Assembly (NCBI RefSeq): GCF_002532045.1
Contig: NZ_NWTG01000004.1
Span: 186,001 to 250,000, forward strand
DNA: 64,000 nucleotides
Reading direction: 5' to 3'
Source: Bradyrhizobium sp. C9
Lineage (GTDB): Bacteria > Pseudomonadota > Alphaproteobacteria > Rhizobiales > Xanthobacteraceae
The translations under genes and the position numbers were made by a program. Positions within the stretch are counted from its first letter, which is position 1. The number at the start of each line of letters is the position of its first letter. Of this stretch, positions 22,385 through 29,135 are shown one piece after another. Below the pieces are notes generated by a model. It was not told the origin of the DNA. It ran no database searches and saw only the letters and a program-made list of their open reading frames with translations.

Positions 22385-22597
22385 ATGACAGTTCTGCAGG
22401 ACGTTGGCTCATTCATTCAAAGCCAATCACCGAACCCCGTTTGCGACGACTGTATTGCCGATCGCCTCGGACTTTCGGTTCGACAGCATGCCAACCATAA
22501 GACGAGAGAATTGGCAGGAACCGGTGGGTTTATGCGTCGCGACGCTGAATGCGCAATCTGCAAAAACGAGAAACGGGTAATCTCTTGGTCTGCCTGA
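22385..22597 (+). CDS. Small zinc-ribbon-like protein
   Basis: 70 residues with CAGGAGG before ATG 22385. Two cysteine pairs, CDDC (about 20-23) and CAIC (about 56-59), suggest a small metal-binding fold; between them is a helix (IADRLGLSVRQHANHKTREL) resembling a helix-turn-helix. A DNA- or RNA-binding role fits but is not shown. Plus strand, antisense to the array transcript. Confidence 0.7.
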   Translation: MTVLQDVGSFIQSQSPNPVCDDCIADRLGLSVRQHANHKTRELAGTGGFMRRDAECAICKNEKRVISWSA

Positions 22598-22623
22598 AGG
22601 GCCACTCCGTCGCCTTAATTAGA

Positions 22624-22699
22624 TGGTGGGCCACCGCGGACTCGAACCGCGAACCTTCCGCTTAAGAGGCGGACGCTCTGACCGTTGAGCTAGTGGCCC
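22624..22699 (-). tRNA. tRNA-Lys(CTT)
   Basis: Acceptor GGGCCAC/GTGGCCC, discriminator A; anticodon stem TCCGC/GCGGA with loop CTCTTAA; T arm CGCGG TTCGAGT CCGCG; CCA encoded. Confidence 0.93.
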
Positions 22700-22700
22700 A

Positions 22701-22776
22701 TGGTGGGCTCCGCGGGACTCGAACCCGTACCCTTCAGATTAAAAGTCTGCTGCTCTGCCAATCGAGCTACGAGCCC
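22701..22776 (-). tRNA. tRNA-Lys(TTT)
   Basis: Acceptor GGGCTCG/CGGAGCCC-type pairing, discriminator A; anticodon loop CTTTTAA on stem CAGA/TCTG; T arm ACGGG TTCGAGT CCCGC; CCA encoded. Same anticodon as the host tRNA-Lys at 5269 but different arms. Confidence 0.92.
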
Positions 22777-22952
22777 GGCAGATCGGTTGCGGCGGCCAGC
22801 CGCTCCGATTTCGCGTGGCGCGCCGTGATGGCGTCGCTCTTCGCCTTCGTGCGCGCGAGGGCGGCCTGGCTCTCGGCAGAGAGGACATGCACGCCGATCG
22901 GCAGCGTCGCCGCCAGCAGGCCACCCATCAGCGTCGTCAGAACAACCGTCAT
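22767..22952 (-). CDS. Small membrane-anchored peptide
   Basis: 61 residues from ATG 22952 with GAGGAGG seven bases upstream; the frame above it crosses tRNA-Ile. Residues 2-24 are hydrophobic (TVVLTTLMGGLLAATLPIG), the rest a basic helix (ARTKAKSDAITARHAKSERL). Its last ten bases overlap the tRNA-Lys(TTT) 5' end on the same strand. Unknown function. Confidence 0.62.
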   Translation of the reverse strand: MTVVLTTLMGGLLAATLPIGVHVLSAESQAALARTKAKSDAITARHAKSERLAAATDLPGS

Positions 22953-22970
22953 GTCGGCCTCCTCGTTTTT

Positions 22971-23044
22971 TGGTGCTCCAGTCAGGAATCGAACCTGCGT
23001 CAACCGCTTATCGAGCGGACGCACTGCCACTGTGCTACAAGAGC
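22971..23044 (-). tRNA. tRNA-Ile(GAT) with C33
   Basis: Anticodon stem CCGC/GCGG with loop TCGATAA: anticodon GAT, and C instead of the near-universal T at position 33. Acceptor GCTCTTG/CTGGAGC has one mismatch; T arm GCAGG TTCGATT CCTGA; CCA encoded. Confidence 0.85.
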
Positions 23045-23052
23045 GTTGAAGT

Positions 23053-23127
23053 TGGTGCGTCCGGATGGAATTGAACCACCGGTATCGACCATGTCGGGGT
23101 CGCGCTCTACCACTGAGCTACGGACGC
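23053..23127 (-). tRNA. tRNA-Val(GAC) with C33
   Basis: Acceptor GCGTCCG/CGGACGC, discriminator A; perfect anticodon stem CGACC/GGTCG with loop CCGACAT (C at 33); T loop TTCAATT; CCA encoded. Confidence 0.87.
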
Positions 23128-23194
23128 GAACCGGTATCGACTCTCTGACGACTACGTCGCTCGGGTTCACCCGAGCGGCCGATCTCCGGGTTAA

Positions 23195-23269
23195 TGGTGC
23201 GCGCTGACCGGATCGAACGGCCGACATCCTGTGTGTAGGACAGGCGCTCTACCGCTGAGCTAAGCGCGC
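23195..23269 (-). tRNA. tRNA-Val(TAC) with C33
   Basis: Acceptor GCGCGCT/AGCGCGC, discriminator A; perfect anticodon stem CCTGT/ACAGG with loop CCTACAC (C at 33); T loop TTCGATC; CCA encoded. Confidence 0.87.
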
Positions 23270-23276
23270 ATGATCT

Positions 23277-23355
23277 TGGTGCCCCAGGCCGGATTCGAAC
23301 CGGCAATGAAGCTGCTTTTGAGGCAGCGGCGTCTACCACATTCCGCCACCGGGGC
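23277..23355 (-). tRNA. tRNA-Leu(CAA)
   Basis: Acceptor GCCCCGG/CTGGGGC, discriminator A; anticodon stem GCTGC/GCAGC with loop CTCAAAA; the variable region is short for Leu (TTCATT); T arm GCCGG TTCGAAT CCGGC; CCA encoded. Confidence 0.9.
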
Positions 23356-23364
23356 ATTGTCGTT

Positions 23365-23382
23365 ACAATGGAATTCCATTGT
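23365..23382. promoter_or_regulatory. Perfect 18-bp palindrome between two tRNA-Leu genes
   Basis: ACAATGGAATTCCATTGT reads identically on both strands. It fills the gap between tRNA-Leu(CAA) and tRNA-Leu(CAG). It could be an operator for a dimeric regulator or a processing hairpin; nothing decides between them. Confidence 0.5.
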
Positions 23383-23384
23383 CT

Positions 23385-23466
23385 TGGTGCGGCCGGAAGG
23401 ACTCGAACCTTCACTCCGAAGAACTGGTTCCTGAGACCAGCGCGTCTGCCGTTCCGCCACGGCCGC
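23385..23466 (-). tRNA. tRNA-Leu(CAG)
   Basis: Class II: acceptor GCGGCCG/CGGCCGC; anticodon stem CTGGT/ACCAG with loop CTCAGGA; variable arm TTCTTCGGAGT; T loop TTCGAGT; CCA encoded. Confidence 0.93.
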
Positions 23467-23471
23467 ATTGA

Positions 23472-23547
23472 TGGTGCCACCGGCGCGGATCGAACGCGCG
23501 GCCTCGTCCTTACCAAGAACGCGATCTGCCAACTGATCTACGGCGGC
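23472..23547 (-). tRNA. tRNA-Thr(GGT)
   Basis: Acceptor GCCGCCG/CGGTGGC, discriminator A; anticodon stem CGTTC/GGACG with loop TTGGTAA; T arm GCGCG TTCGATC CGCGC; CCA encoded. Confidence 0.92.
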
Positions 23548-23573
23548 TCACGTGAAAGCTTCACGTGAAAGCT
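23548..23573. repeat. Two tandem 13-bp repeats upstream of the Thr(GGT) gene
   Basis: TCACGTGAAAGCT occurs twice back to back; each contains the palindrome TCACGTGA. It abuts the 5' end of tRNA-Thr(GGT), on the promoter side, so it could be an operator. Confidence 0.6.
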
Positions 23574-23716
23574 GTGAGCGATATCGTCGTCACGGGTTCG
23601 TGTAATGCGTATTTCCCGGTGTGGGTTACGCCCCGAAATGGGTGCCTCAGTATCGCCCGCGTGTTAAATGACACCCGCTACGCCGACGAAATGTTCGGCT
23701 GCAGAAAGGAGCGAAA

Positions 23717-23839
23717 ATGTTTGCCGAAGAAGTGCGGTTGACGATCGGACCGTTCGGCATCGCCGGCAAAACCGGCAATGCCGTCTTGGTCCTCGTTATC
23801 GTGCTGACGTGGATCACAGCCTGCCAGTACGTGTTCTAA
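23717..23839 (+). CDS. 40-residue membrane peptide
   Basis: ATG at 23717 with AAAGGAG upstream, stop TAA at 23837-23839. MFAEEVRLTIGPFGIAGKTG is followed by one membrane span (NAVLVLVIVLTWITACQYVF). The gap 23574-23940 holds no other convincing gene. Unknown function. Confidence 0.55.
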   Translation: MFAEEVRLTIGPFGIAGKTGNAVLVLVIVLTWITACQYVF

Positions 23840-23940
23840 ACGAACTGGTTCTGACAACTGAGGCGTCACGCCGGTGGGTTGCAGCCATCGGCGTGACGAA
23901 AACTAGCACCTCTCGGCCGATTAGAACAAGCCCGGATCGT

Positions 23941-24017
23941 TGGTGCCCGCAGCATGGGATCGAACCTGCGACCTCTCGCCTACAATGCGAGCGCTGCTAC
24001 CGCTGAGCTATGCGGGC
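23941..24017 (-). tRNA. tRNA-Thr(TGT)
   Basis: Acceptor GCCCGCA/TGCGGGC, discriminator A; anticodon stem CTCGC/GCGAG with loop ATTGTAG; T stem weakly paired around TTCGATC; CCA encoded. Confidence 0.87.
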
Positions 24018-24018
24018 G

Positions 24019-24093
24019 TGGTGCCGGCGGCCAGATTTGAACTGGCGACCTTCGCGTTACGAGTGCGCTGCGCTACCGCTGCGCCACGCCGGC
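24019..24093 (-). tRNA. tRNA-Thr(CGT), first gene of the array in transcription order
   Basis: Acceptor GCCGGCG/CGCCGGC, discriminator A; loop CTCGTAA on a stem with three good pairs; T arm GCCAG TTCAAAT CTGGC; CCA encoded. No clear promoter was found in 24094-24251. Confidence 0.87.
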
Positions 24094-24251
24094 GAGAGTA
24101 AATTCACAAACGGCCGGAACAGGCCCGGCCAATAGAAAAAACATCGCTGCCTGAAACCACCGTTTGCCGCTCCACTGAAGGAGACCGGTACCGGTCAGCG
24201 AGATCGCCTTATGTCCTTGCGGGGGCGACCATCCCGTATTCGAAATTCACG

Positions 24252-24446
24252 TCATGCAGCCGTGCGCGCGCCGCGACGATGCGGCTGCGCTCGGTTTAGG
24301 TAATCGAGGTAGATCTTGCGAGCCTGGGCCTCGGTGACACCGCGGCGGGCGACAACGGTCCGCACGAAGGCGAGCGCTACCGGCGAGGCAAAGATCCTCT
24401 GCTGGGCGCGGTTCTCGAGTCCTGTGGTGGTGTTGGTCCGGGACAT
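24252..24446 (-). CDS. Unknown small basic protein
   Basis: 64 residues with GGAGAAGGGCG before ATG 24446. It is basic and helical (AFVRTVVARRGVTEAQARKI, YLDYLNRAQPHRRGARTAA), perhaps nucleic-acid binding. It lies immediately upstream of the tRNA array on the same strand, so it may be transcribed with it. Confidence 0.6.
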   Translation of the reverse strand: MSRTNTTTGLENRAQQRIFASPVALAFVRTVVARRGVTEAQARKIYLDYLNRAQPHRRGARTAA

Positions 24447-24491
24447 CGCCCTTCTCCGCCTGGTGTGGCGGAGGACGATTCCTGCCGCCGG

Positions 24492-24776
24492 TTACGCTCT
24501 TGCTGGTGTGGGTAGCCCGGACGTACCGAGCAGATAATTCGAACCTTGCTTCGTCACGCGCATGCACGCCCAATCGCTCGACCGGGTAAACGGTCGTTCG
24601 ATGGCGGCGGCGACGATATGTGCAGCTATGCGCAACACGGGCTTCGGTCCTAAGAGCGCGGGCAAATCATTTGCCGGCGGATTTGATGGGGCAGCGGTAT
24701 GCGCAGAAGTTCGCGAATCCGTCAAGTCCCCTGCTCCACACAATCGCTGAGCGAGGCGTCCGTTCCAGGCCGCCAT
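24492..24776 (-). CDS. Doubtful small protein
   Basis: 94 residues from ATG 24776, no good ribosome site. The C-terminal part (SSDWACMRVTKQGSNYLLGT) has natural-looking composition, the N-terminal part less so. An overlapping plus-strand frame (24562-24750) is less convincing. It may be coding only from an internal start. Confidence 0.35.
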   Translation of the reverse strand: MAAWNGRLAQRLCGAGDLTDSRTSAHTAAPSNPPANDLPALLGPKPVLRIAAHIVAAAIERPFTRSSDWACMRVTKQGSNYLLGTSGLPTPARA

Positions 24777-24858
24777 GGGCAGTATGGCGTCTCGGGTAAC
24801 TCCCTCAACATATGGACGATTTGACTCCAGCGGAGCACACTGCATTCACTGCGGCATC

Positions 24859-25341
24859 ATGACCGAAAAAATTTCGCCAGATGCCTCCGGATTGACGCGT
24901 CGGCCGATGGAGGAGCGCACCGGCTGGCACGTCTACTACACCGACGTCTGCATCGGATGGATCGCCGCCCGCGCCGGCGTCCCTCACGAATCCGATCAGT
25001 GGGCGTGGTCGTGCGGGTTTTATCCGGGTGCTCCCCAACACGCCGAGCGCGACGGCACCGCCGTCGACTTCGAGCAAGCTCGAGCTCGCTTTGAGGTCGC
25101 CTGGCGCGATCTGGCCGGTGTCCTCACCGAGACCAATCTGCAGGAATGGCGAGATCAGCGTGATTGGACAGAACGGAAATACGCGATGTGGGCGCGCGGC
25201 GAAAAGCTGCCGTCTCAAATCCCGTCTTCCAAGATGCGCTGCCCCTGCGGCGTTGAGTTCGACAGCCACGTACTCGCCGACAACCTGGCCCACGTACCTC
25301 ACATCACTGCCGCGCAGAGGCGGGACCGGATCGCACGATGA
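24859..25341 (+). CDS. Unknown conserved-looking phage protein
   Basis: 160 residues from ATG 24859. The N-terminal half is a compact mixed domain (GWHVYYTDVCIGWIAARAGV, WAWSCGFYPGAPQHAERDGT), followed by helices (ARARFEVAWRDLAGV). Near the C-terminus CPCGVEFDSH may bind metal. I recall such proteins in Bradyrhizobium prophages but know no function. It overlaps the next gene by four bases (ATGA), so the two are translationally coupled. Confidence 0.7.
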   Translation: MTEKISPDASGLTRRPMEERTGWHVYYTDVCIGWIAARAGVPHESDQWAWSCGFYPGAPQHAERDGTAVDFEQARARFEVAWRDLAGVLTETNLQEWRDQRDWTERKYAMWARGEKLPSQIPSSKMRCPCGVEFDSHVLADNLAHVPHITAAQRRDRIAR

Positions 25342-25628
25342 GGAAGATGAAGGAAGATCTGCCTTGGTCGGACCCCGAAAAGGCTGCGCGACGGCTGATC
25401 AAGTATGCCCAGGAATTCAAGCCGATCCAGGACGGCCGCATCTACACCGAGGTGCTCAATTATCCCTTCATCGACCGAGATCGCGCGACCCCAGCGCAAT
25501 ACACGGCGGGGATGCAATACGCGAAGGATGCCGGCTGGCTGGAGAAGATGCACGAAAGTGGCACCTATACGCGCATCACGGAAACAGGCCGGTTGGTCGA
25601 GCCGTTCGAATTCGAGAGGCCAGATTGA
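25338..25628 (+). CDS. Unknown protein, winged-helix-like
   Basis: 96 residues. ATG 25338 overlaps the upstream stop. The C-terminal half (YTAGMQYAKDAGWLEKMHES, then GTYTRITETGRL) has the look of a winged-helix recognition helix and wing. It overlaps the next gene by ATTGA. Function unknown. Confidence 0.65.
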   Translation: MRKMKEDLPWSDPEKAARRLIKYAQEFKPIQDGRIYTEVLNYPFIDRDRATPAQYTAGMQYAKDAGWLEKMHESGTYTRITETGRLVEPFEFERPD

Positions 25629-25837
25629 CGCCGGCGCCGACCTGCAAGCGCTGCCGCGGTGCCCGCTGGGTCTGCGAGAACCATCCCGATCGGCCGTGGA
25701 GCGCTGACACCGGTTGCGAATATTGCGGTGCCGGCGCCGGCATGATCTGTCCGGATTGTAATCCGGCAGACGGGTTCACGCATCCGATTTTGCCGCCCGG
25801 CTTCGTCGAGGACGACGATTCTGGAATTCGCAATTAG
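25625..25837 (+). CDS. Small cysteine-rich zinc-ribbon protein
   Basis: 70 residues from the TTG at 25625, which overlaps the preceding stop; there is no ATG at the N-terminus. Cysteine pairs CKRC, CEYC and CPDC plus CENH give two zinc-binding sites (TCKRCRGARWVCENH, TGCEYCGAGAGMICPDC). Third gene of a coupled group starting at 24859. Likely a small adaptor protein; no specific role known. Confidence 0.6.
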   Translation: MTPAPTCKRCRGARWVCENHPDRPWSADTGCEYCGAGAGMICPDCNPADGFTHPILPPGFVEDDDSGIRN

Positions 25838-25844
25838 TATCTCG

Positions 25845-26231
25845 CTACGAACTACGATTAACCGCGTTTGTAAACTTATCGAAATCCCCAAATCTCACCA
25901 TCATGCCTTGCATCACGGCTTCTATCGATCCGTCGTCCGCTACGCGATAGGGTACGCTAGCAAGCACGCCATCGGGTTCGAAGGCTGGCCCCGCTAGCCT
26001 CGCGGCGGCCGGCAATGGAGGCGGCAAAGCGCCGAGTTGAACCTCCGGTCCCTTAGCCGAAACCTGAGTAAAGGCCCAGACAAGTGCAGCAACCCAGCCG
26101 ATGAAAGTCCAGCCTAGGAAGATGTTGACGATCACTATTGCCGCAAAATTCTGATGTTTACGTTCAGAAGCGACGAAGGTTGGTATGAAATAAATACAGA
26201 TCGAAACCCCAAGTAGAATTAGAACGTCCAT
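25845..26231 (-). CDS. Superinfection-immunity-like membrane protein
   Basis: 128 residues from ATG 26231 with GGAGGCG upstream. Two spans: DVLILLGVSICIYFIPTFVA and IVIVNIFLGWTFIGWVAALV. The second has the NIFLGWTxIGWVxALVWA pattern of the T4 Imm-like superinfection-immunity family, which sits in the inner membrane and blocks DNA entry of related phages. The C-terminal 70 residues (FEPDGVLASVPYRVADDGSI) are cytoplasmic and unlike Imm. Convergent with the coupled group at 24859-25837. Confidence 0.75.
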   Translation of the reverse strand: MDVLILLGVSICIYFIPTFVASERKHQNFAAIVIVNIFLGWTFIGWVAALVWAFTQVSAKGPEVQLGALPPPLPAAARLAGPAFEPDGVLASVPYRVADDGSIEAVMQGMMVRFGDFDKFTNAVNRSS

Positions 26232-26360
26232 ATAGCGCCTCCAATTTGAGCGCCGCCAAAAAGAACACGATATCGCGAACAATGTACGGTGCCAAGCCAA
26301 CGGGTCGGATTGAGGTCCCTCCTTTGAGCCAAGACTCGCATTTGGCCCAGCGCTGCATAG

Positions 26361-26969
26361 ATGCCGGCTATGATCAAACAGTTCGAGTTCTGCAAGCCGG
26401 TCCCGAAACAGGTAGTTCCGACCGGCCCCGATTGGATCCACGAGGTCAAATACGACGGCTACCGCGGGCGCGTAATCCGCGACGGCGACGTGGTGCAGGT
26501 GCGCTCGAAAGCCGGCCTTGATCTGACTTATCGCTACCCCATGATCGTCGAGGCGGCCCGGAAGATCAGGAACAAGCAGTTCGTAATCGATGGCGAGATC
26601 TGCGTGCTCGATGTCCGCGGAATCTCGCAATTCGACTGGCTGCACTCCGGCAGATACAACGACGACGCCCAGCTCTACGCATTCGACATCATCGCGCTCG
26701 ATGGCGAGGACCTGCGGCGCCTGCCGCTCGACCAGCGCAAGTCGAAACTGGCCAAGCTGCTCGATCGCCGACCTGAGGGCATCTTCGTGGCGCGGTTCGA
26801 GCGCGGCGAGATCGGTCCGCAGCTGTTCGAGGCCGCCTGTGGTATGGACCTGGAAGGGATCGTCTCGAAGCGCCGCGACCGCGGGTACCGGCCGAAGCTC
26901 TGCGATTGGGTGAAGGTCAAGAACCGGGCGCACCCCGCCTATCGCCGCGTAGCTGATCAGTTCGGGTAG
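26361..26969 (+). CDS. Minimal ATP-dependent DNA ligase (adenylation domain)
   Basis: 202 residues (199 from the second ATG at 26370). Nucleotidyltransferase motifs in order: HEVKYDGYR with the AMP-accepting lysine near 28-30, VIDGEICVLD, LYAFDIIALDG, LEGIVSKRRD and WVKVKNR. It ends right after motif V, so the OB-fold of typical ligases is missing. Short ligases of this kind occur near alphaproteobacterial end-joining genes and in phages. A role in phage DNA repair or circularisation is likely; no Ku gene is nearby. Confidence 0.85.
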   Translation: MPAMIKQFEFCKPVPKQVVPTGPDWIHEVKYDGYRGRVIRDGDVVQVRSKAGLDLTYRYPMIVEAARKIRNKQFVIDGEICVLDVRGISQFDWLHSGRYNDDAQLYAFDIIALDGEDLRRLPLDQRKSKLAKLLDRRPEGIFVARFERGEIGPQLFEAACGMDLEGIVSKRRDRGYRPKLCDWVKVKNRAHPAYRRVADQFG

Positions 26970-27030
26970 CGCACAGCTTGTCAGTCCATTACGCCCCGTC
27001 TAGGTTGATCGGTGGAACCTGGGGTTGTTC

Positions 27031-27459
27031 ATGCTTCATTTGACCGCTCTTAAAGAACTCAAGGTGACCTCTGTCAGCCTCGAACTCGCAGCCAGCGTAA
27101 TTCAATTTGGAGATTCGTCTCCGCAGGTACGGCTCTCAGCGATTTCCGAACCGATTGATGGACACCAGGTTGCGGGGCGGATCTGCGTCTCTCACGTCCA
27201 AGCTGGTGGACCGAAGAACTTGTTTCGGATGTTTCGCACCGGCTTGTTCGATACCACCGTTTACGTTGAGCGGGTCTATCTGCACATGCTGTGGCAGGCC
27301 TGCACGATGCCGTATGAGTACTTCAACGCCTCCATCGCGCTGCGAGACCCGATCGACTTTGGTCTGGAATTGCAAGAACTCGATCTTGCGTTCAACTACG
27401 ACATTGGCAGAGGAAAAACAGCTTGGAAAGAGCTGCCCTCCGAAGACTGGATCGTTTAG
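27031..27459 (+). CDS. Unknown soluble protein
   Basis: 142 residues from ATG 27031 (a TTG two codons earlier is possible). Composition is mixed alpha/beta (LKVTSVSLELAASVIQFGDS, RVYLHMLWQACTMPYEYFNA), without signal or membrane segment. No family recognised. It stands alone between convergent and divergent small genes. Confidence 0.65.
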   Translation: MLHLTALKELKVTSVSLELAASVIQFGDSSPQVRLSAISEPIDGHQVAGRICVSHVQAGGPKNLFRMFRTGLFDTTVYVERVYLHMLWQACTMPYEYFNASIALRDPIDFGLELQELDLAFNYDIGRGKTAWKELPSEDWIV

Positions 27460-27495
27460 TCAGCACAGGTCTTCGCTCTATTGTCGAAGTGTTGA

Positions 27496-27702
27496 TCAAT
27501 CTGGGGGCTCGTCGACCTGGTCTTCGTCGTATCTCTCCCAGTCCTTCTCGGGGAACTTCTGACCTTGCATGTCGCGTCGGTGAAGCTCTTCCTCCGACAC
27601 CGTGGTGATCAGGACGAAATCCTCGGGTGTTGCGGCAGGCGTGAGGTACTTGTCGACTAAACGCCGCAGCTCAACCTGAAACTCGTACTTGCTGACTGTC
27701 AT
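27496..27702 (-). CDS. Unknown acidic small protein
   Basis: 68 residues from ATG 27702. Helical N-terminus (KYEFQVELRRLVDKYLTPA) and very acidic C-terminus (KDWERYDEDQVDEPPD). No recognised domain; acidic termini of this kind occur in phage inhibitors of host enzymes, but this is only a resemblance. Confidence 0.6.
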   Translation of the reverse strand: MTVSKYEFQVELRRLVDKYLTPAATPEDFVLITTVSEEELHRRDMQGQKFPEKDWERYDEDQVDEPPD

Positions 27703-27716
27703 TTCCGCGCGCTCGC

Positions 27717-27941
27717 CTAGCTTGGCGGCCGATCGTTCCGGATCGGTCGGCTCCGCAGTTCTTCAGCAGCCCGGCGCAGTTTCCACATCGCGAGAACCTC
27801 CTCCGGCCGGCGATGTTGCTCCGTAAGCCCTATTATCTCGCGCCGCAGCTTCAGCAGACGCAGGAGCTCAGCAGGCTCGTATCCCAATACTTTCACGCAA
27901 TACTCCCTAAAACGGGCAGTATGGCAGGGCTCGACGCTCAC
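27717..27941 (-). CDS. Unknown basic helical protein
   Basis: 74 residues from the GTG at 27941; the frame extends upstream to a TTG at 28106, but that part is the shadow of the membrane peptide at 27968-28102. The sequence EYCVKVLGYEPAELLRLLKL and RRPEEVLAMWKLRRAAEELR is strongly helical. Unknown function; start uncertain. Confidence 0.45.
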   Translation of the reverse strand: MSVEPCHTARFREYCVKVLGYEPAELLRLLKLRREIIGLTEQHRRPEEVLAMWKLRRAAEELRSRPIRNDRPPS

Positions 27942-27967
27942 TGCAATTTGCGGTGCGGAATTGATTT

Positions 27968-28102
27968 TCAGCCGCCGGCGGTTTGTCCGATGAGGGCGCC
28001 GATCCAATATGCGAGCATGAGCAGGCTCACGGCTACCAGCGAGATCATCGCGGCCGGAAACAGTGACGTGCGCCTCGGCGCGGAAATCGCGATGTCGCTC
28101 AT
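27968..28102 (-). CDS. Small membrane peptide
   Basis: 44 residues from ATG 28102: a short polar start (MSDIAISAPRRTS) and one long span (MISLVAVSLLMLAYWIGALI). No good ribosome site; an ATG five codons earlier is possible. It is downstream of a terminator at 28172-28206, so it needs its own promoter. Confidence 0.5.
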   Translation of the reverse strand: MSDIAISAPRRTSLFPAAMISLVAVSLLMLAYWIGALIGQTAGG

Positions 28103-28171
28103 GCAACCGTACATAGTCTTGACCGCTCGCTGATCATATCCGGACTGATACGGAGCAAGGTCCAGAAACGC

Positions 28172-28206
28172 AAAAAGCCCGGCCATCCCTTTCGGGACAG
28201 CCGGGC
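28172..28206 (-). terminator. Rho-independent terminator
   Basis: On the minus strand GCCCGGC, a loop that itself pairs TCCCGAAAGGGA, GCCGGGC, then TTTTT. It ends the transcript of the minus-strand genes at 28334-33136. Confidence 0.85.
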
Positions 28207-28333
28207 AAGTTGCGTTTTGGGTCGCAAGTTCGGGAAGCCGCGGATTTCTCCGCGACAACCCTTGGTCACCGTCGCAACTTGGAGGGCCGACGACGGTCTA
28301 TCGCAGCGCGGGCATGCGCTGGATCAGTTCTCC

Positions 28334-28693
28334 CTACTCGTCGACGCCGCCGTAGGTGCCGGGCGCGTACGGCCAGTCCGACAGTTCGACGGTCTGACCG
28401 GATAGCTTGTGCGGGCTATCCGCACAGAACTCGATTCGACCATCACGGATGAAATAGTGGCACTCGGTCCGTCGCTGACCTTCAGGCAAGCGCTTCTGGC
28501 CATCATGGTTCGTCCAGATCAGGACGGAAGGGTTGAACGTCGGGCGCTCGTAGTCGCCATTGAACGACCACGACGCCCCCGGTCCGGCGATTTTGATGCC
28601 GTGCACCTCATCGCAACCAGGACACCAATGCAGGATCGCGCGATATCCATCGGCGCCGGATGCCGACCTGAGCTTCTTGCCGATCGCGCCCAT
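28334..28693 (-). CDS. DUF6527-like phage protein
   Basis: 119 residues. The motif WCPGCDEVHGIKI, then SWSFNGDYERPTFNPSVLI, is what I recall for a small phage family with a CxxC...H metal site (DUF6527). Further on CHYFIRDGRIEFCADSPHKL and VELSDWP match the same family. Biochemical role unknown. Its ATG overlaps the stop region of the upstream frameshifted gene, and a terminator follows it. Confidence 0.7.
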   Translation of the reverse strand: MGAIGKKLRSASGADGYRAILHWCPGCDEVHGIKIAGPGASWSFNGDYERPTFNPSVLIWTNHDGQKRLPEGQRRTECHYFIRDGRIEFCADSPHKLSGQTVELSDWPYAPGTYGGVDE

Positions 28694-29120
28694 CAGCTTT
28701 TCCGGCCGTAGTCCGGGCCGATATTCGGCACCCGCCAGGTCTTACCGTCCAGATCGGCCGTGAATTCACCATTGCGCAGGAAGCCGTGGTAGTCGTCTGC
28801 GATGATCGACGGCGCGCAGGTGATGTTCGGCCATTCGCCCGTGACCTGCCAGCCATCGCCGTTCGATGACTTGTGGTCGATGTTCCACATCGAGCCGTTC
28901 GGGCAAACCACGCAAATCGGTGGGCGCTTTCCGCGCCAGTCGCGATTGTAGTGACCGAAAGCTGAAAGCCGCGTCCCTCCTCCAGTTGCCAGTCGCAGTA
29001 CCAGCCCATGCCGGGCAGAAAGATGCGTCGGTCATTGCGCCAGAAGCCGTCAACGACGGCTTTGTCGCCCAGCGCCTTGTATTCGTCGAAGCTGAGCAGC
29101 TTCGGCGTGAGCCGAGTCAT
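28693..29120 (-). pseudogene. Unknown phage gene broken by a frameshift
   Basis: The reading frame starts at ATG 29120 (MTRLTPKLLSFDEYKALGDK) and is convincing to about 28965. From there the coding frame is one base back (FGHYNRDWRGKRPPICVVC, then PNGSMWNIDHKSSNGDG) and continues to 28693. Loss of one T in the CTTTC run at about 28955-28960 explains it. The repaired product of about 142 residues shares a CxxC and GEWPNITCAPSI pattern with its neighbour at 28334, so the two may be distant paralogs. Decay or sequence error. Confidence 0.6.
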
Positions 29121-29135
29121 GGTGCCTCCGCGAGG

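Larger units (their letters stand above)
11896..24093 (-). other. 36-gene phage tRNA array with interleaved small genes and Y RNAs
   Basis: All 36 tRNA genes are on the minus strand, each with encoded CCA. Species in genomic order are Trp or Gly, His, CAT, Gln, Glu, Gly, Ser, Arg, Arg, Cys, Gln, Pro, Arg-like, Glu, Asn, Ala, Phe, Gly, Tyr, fMet, Ser, Arg, CAT, Pro, Asp, Leu, Lys, Lys, Ile, Val, Val, Leu, Leu, Thr, Thr and Thr. Many are separated by only 2-10 bases, which points to shared transcripts. Small protein genes on both strands fill the larger gaps. Confidence 0.93.

Noticed and set aside
11896..24093. CRISPR array
   Set aside because: The repeated GGATTCGAACC-type words are T-loop complements of tRNAs; spacing and flanks vary and no cas genes are present.
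27717..28106. 129-codon reading from a TTG at 28106
   Set aside because: The upstream third overlaps a more convincing membrane peptide in another frame; only the part from the GTG at 27941 is kept.
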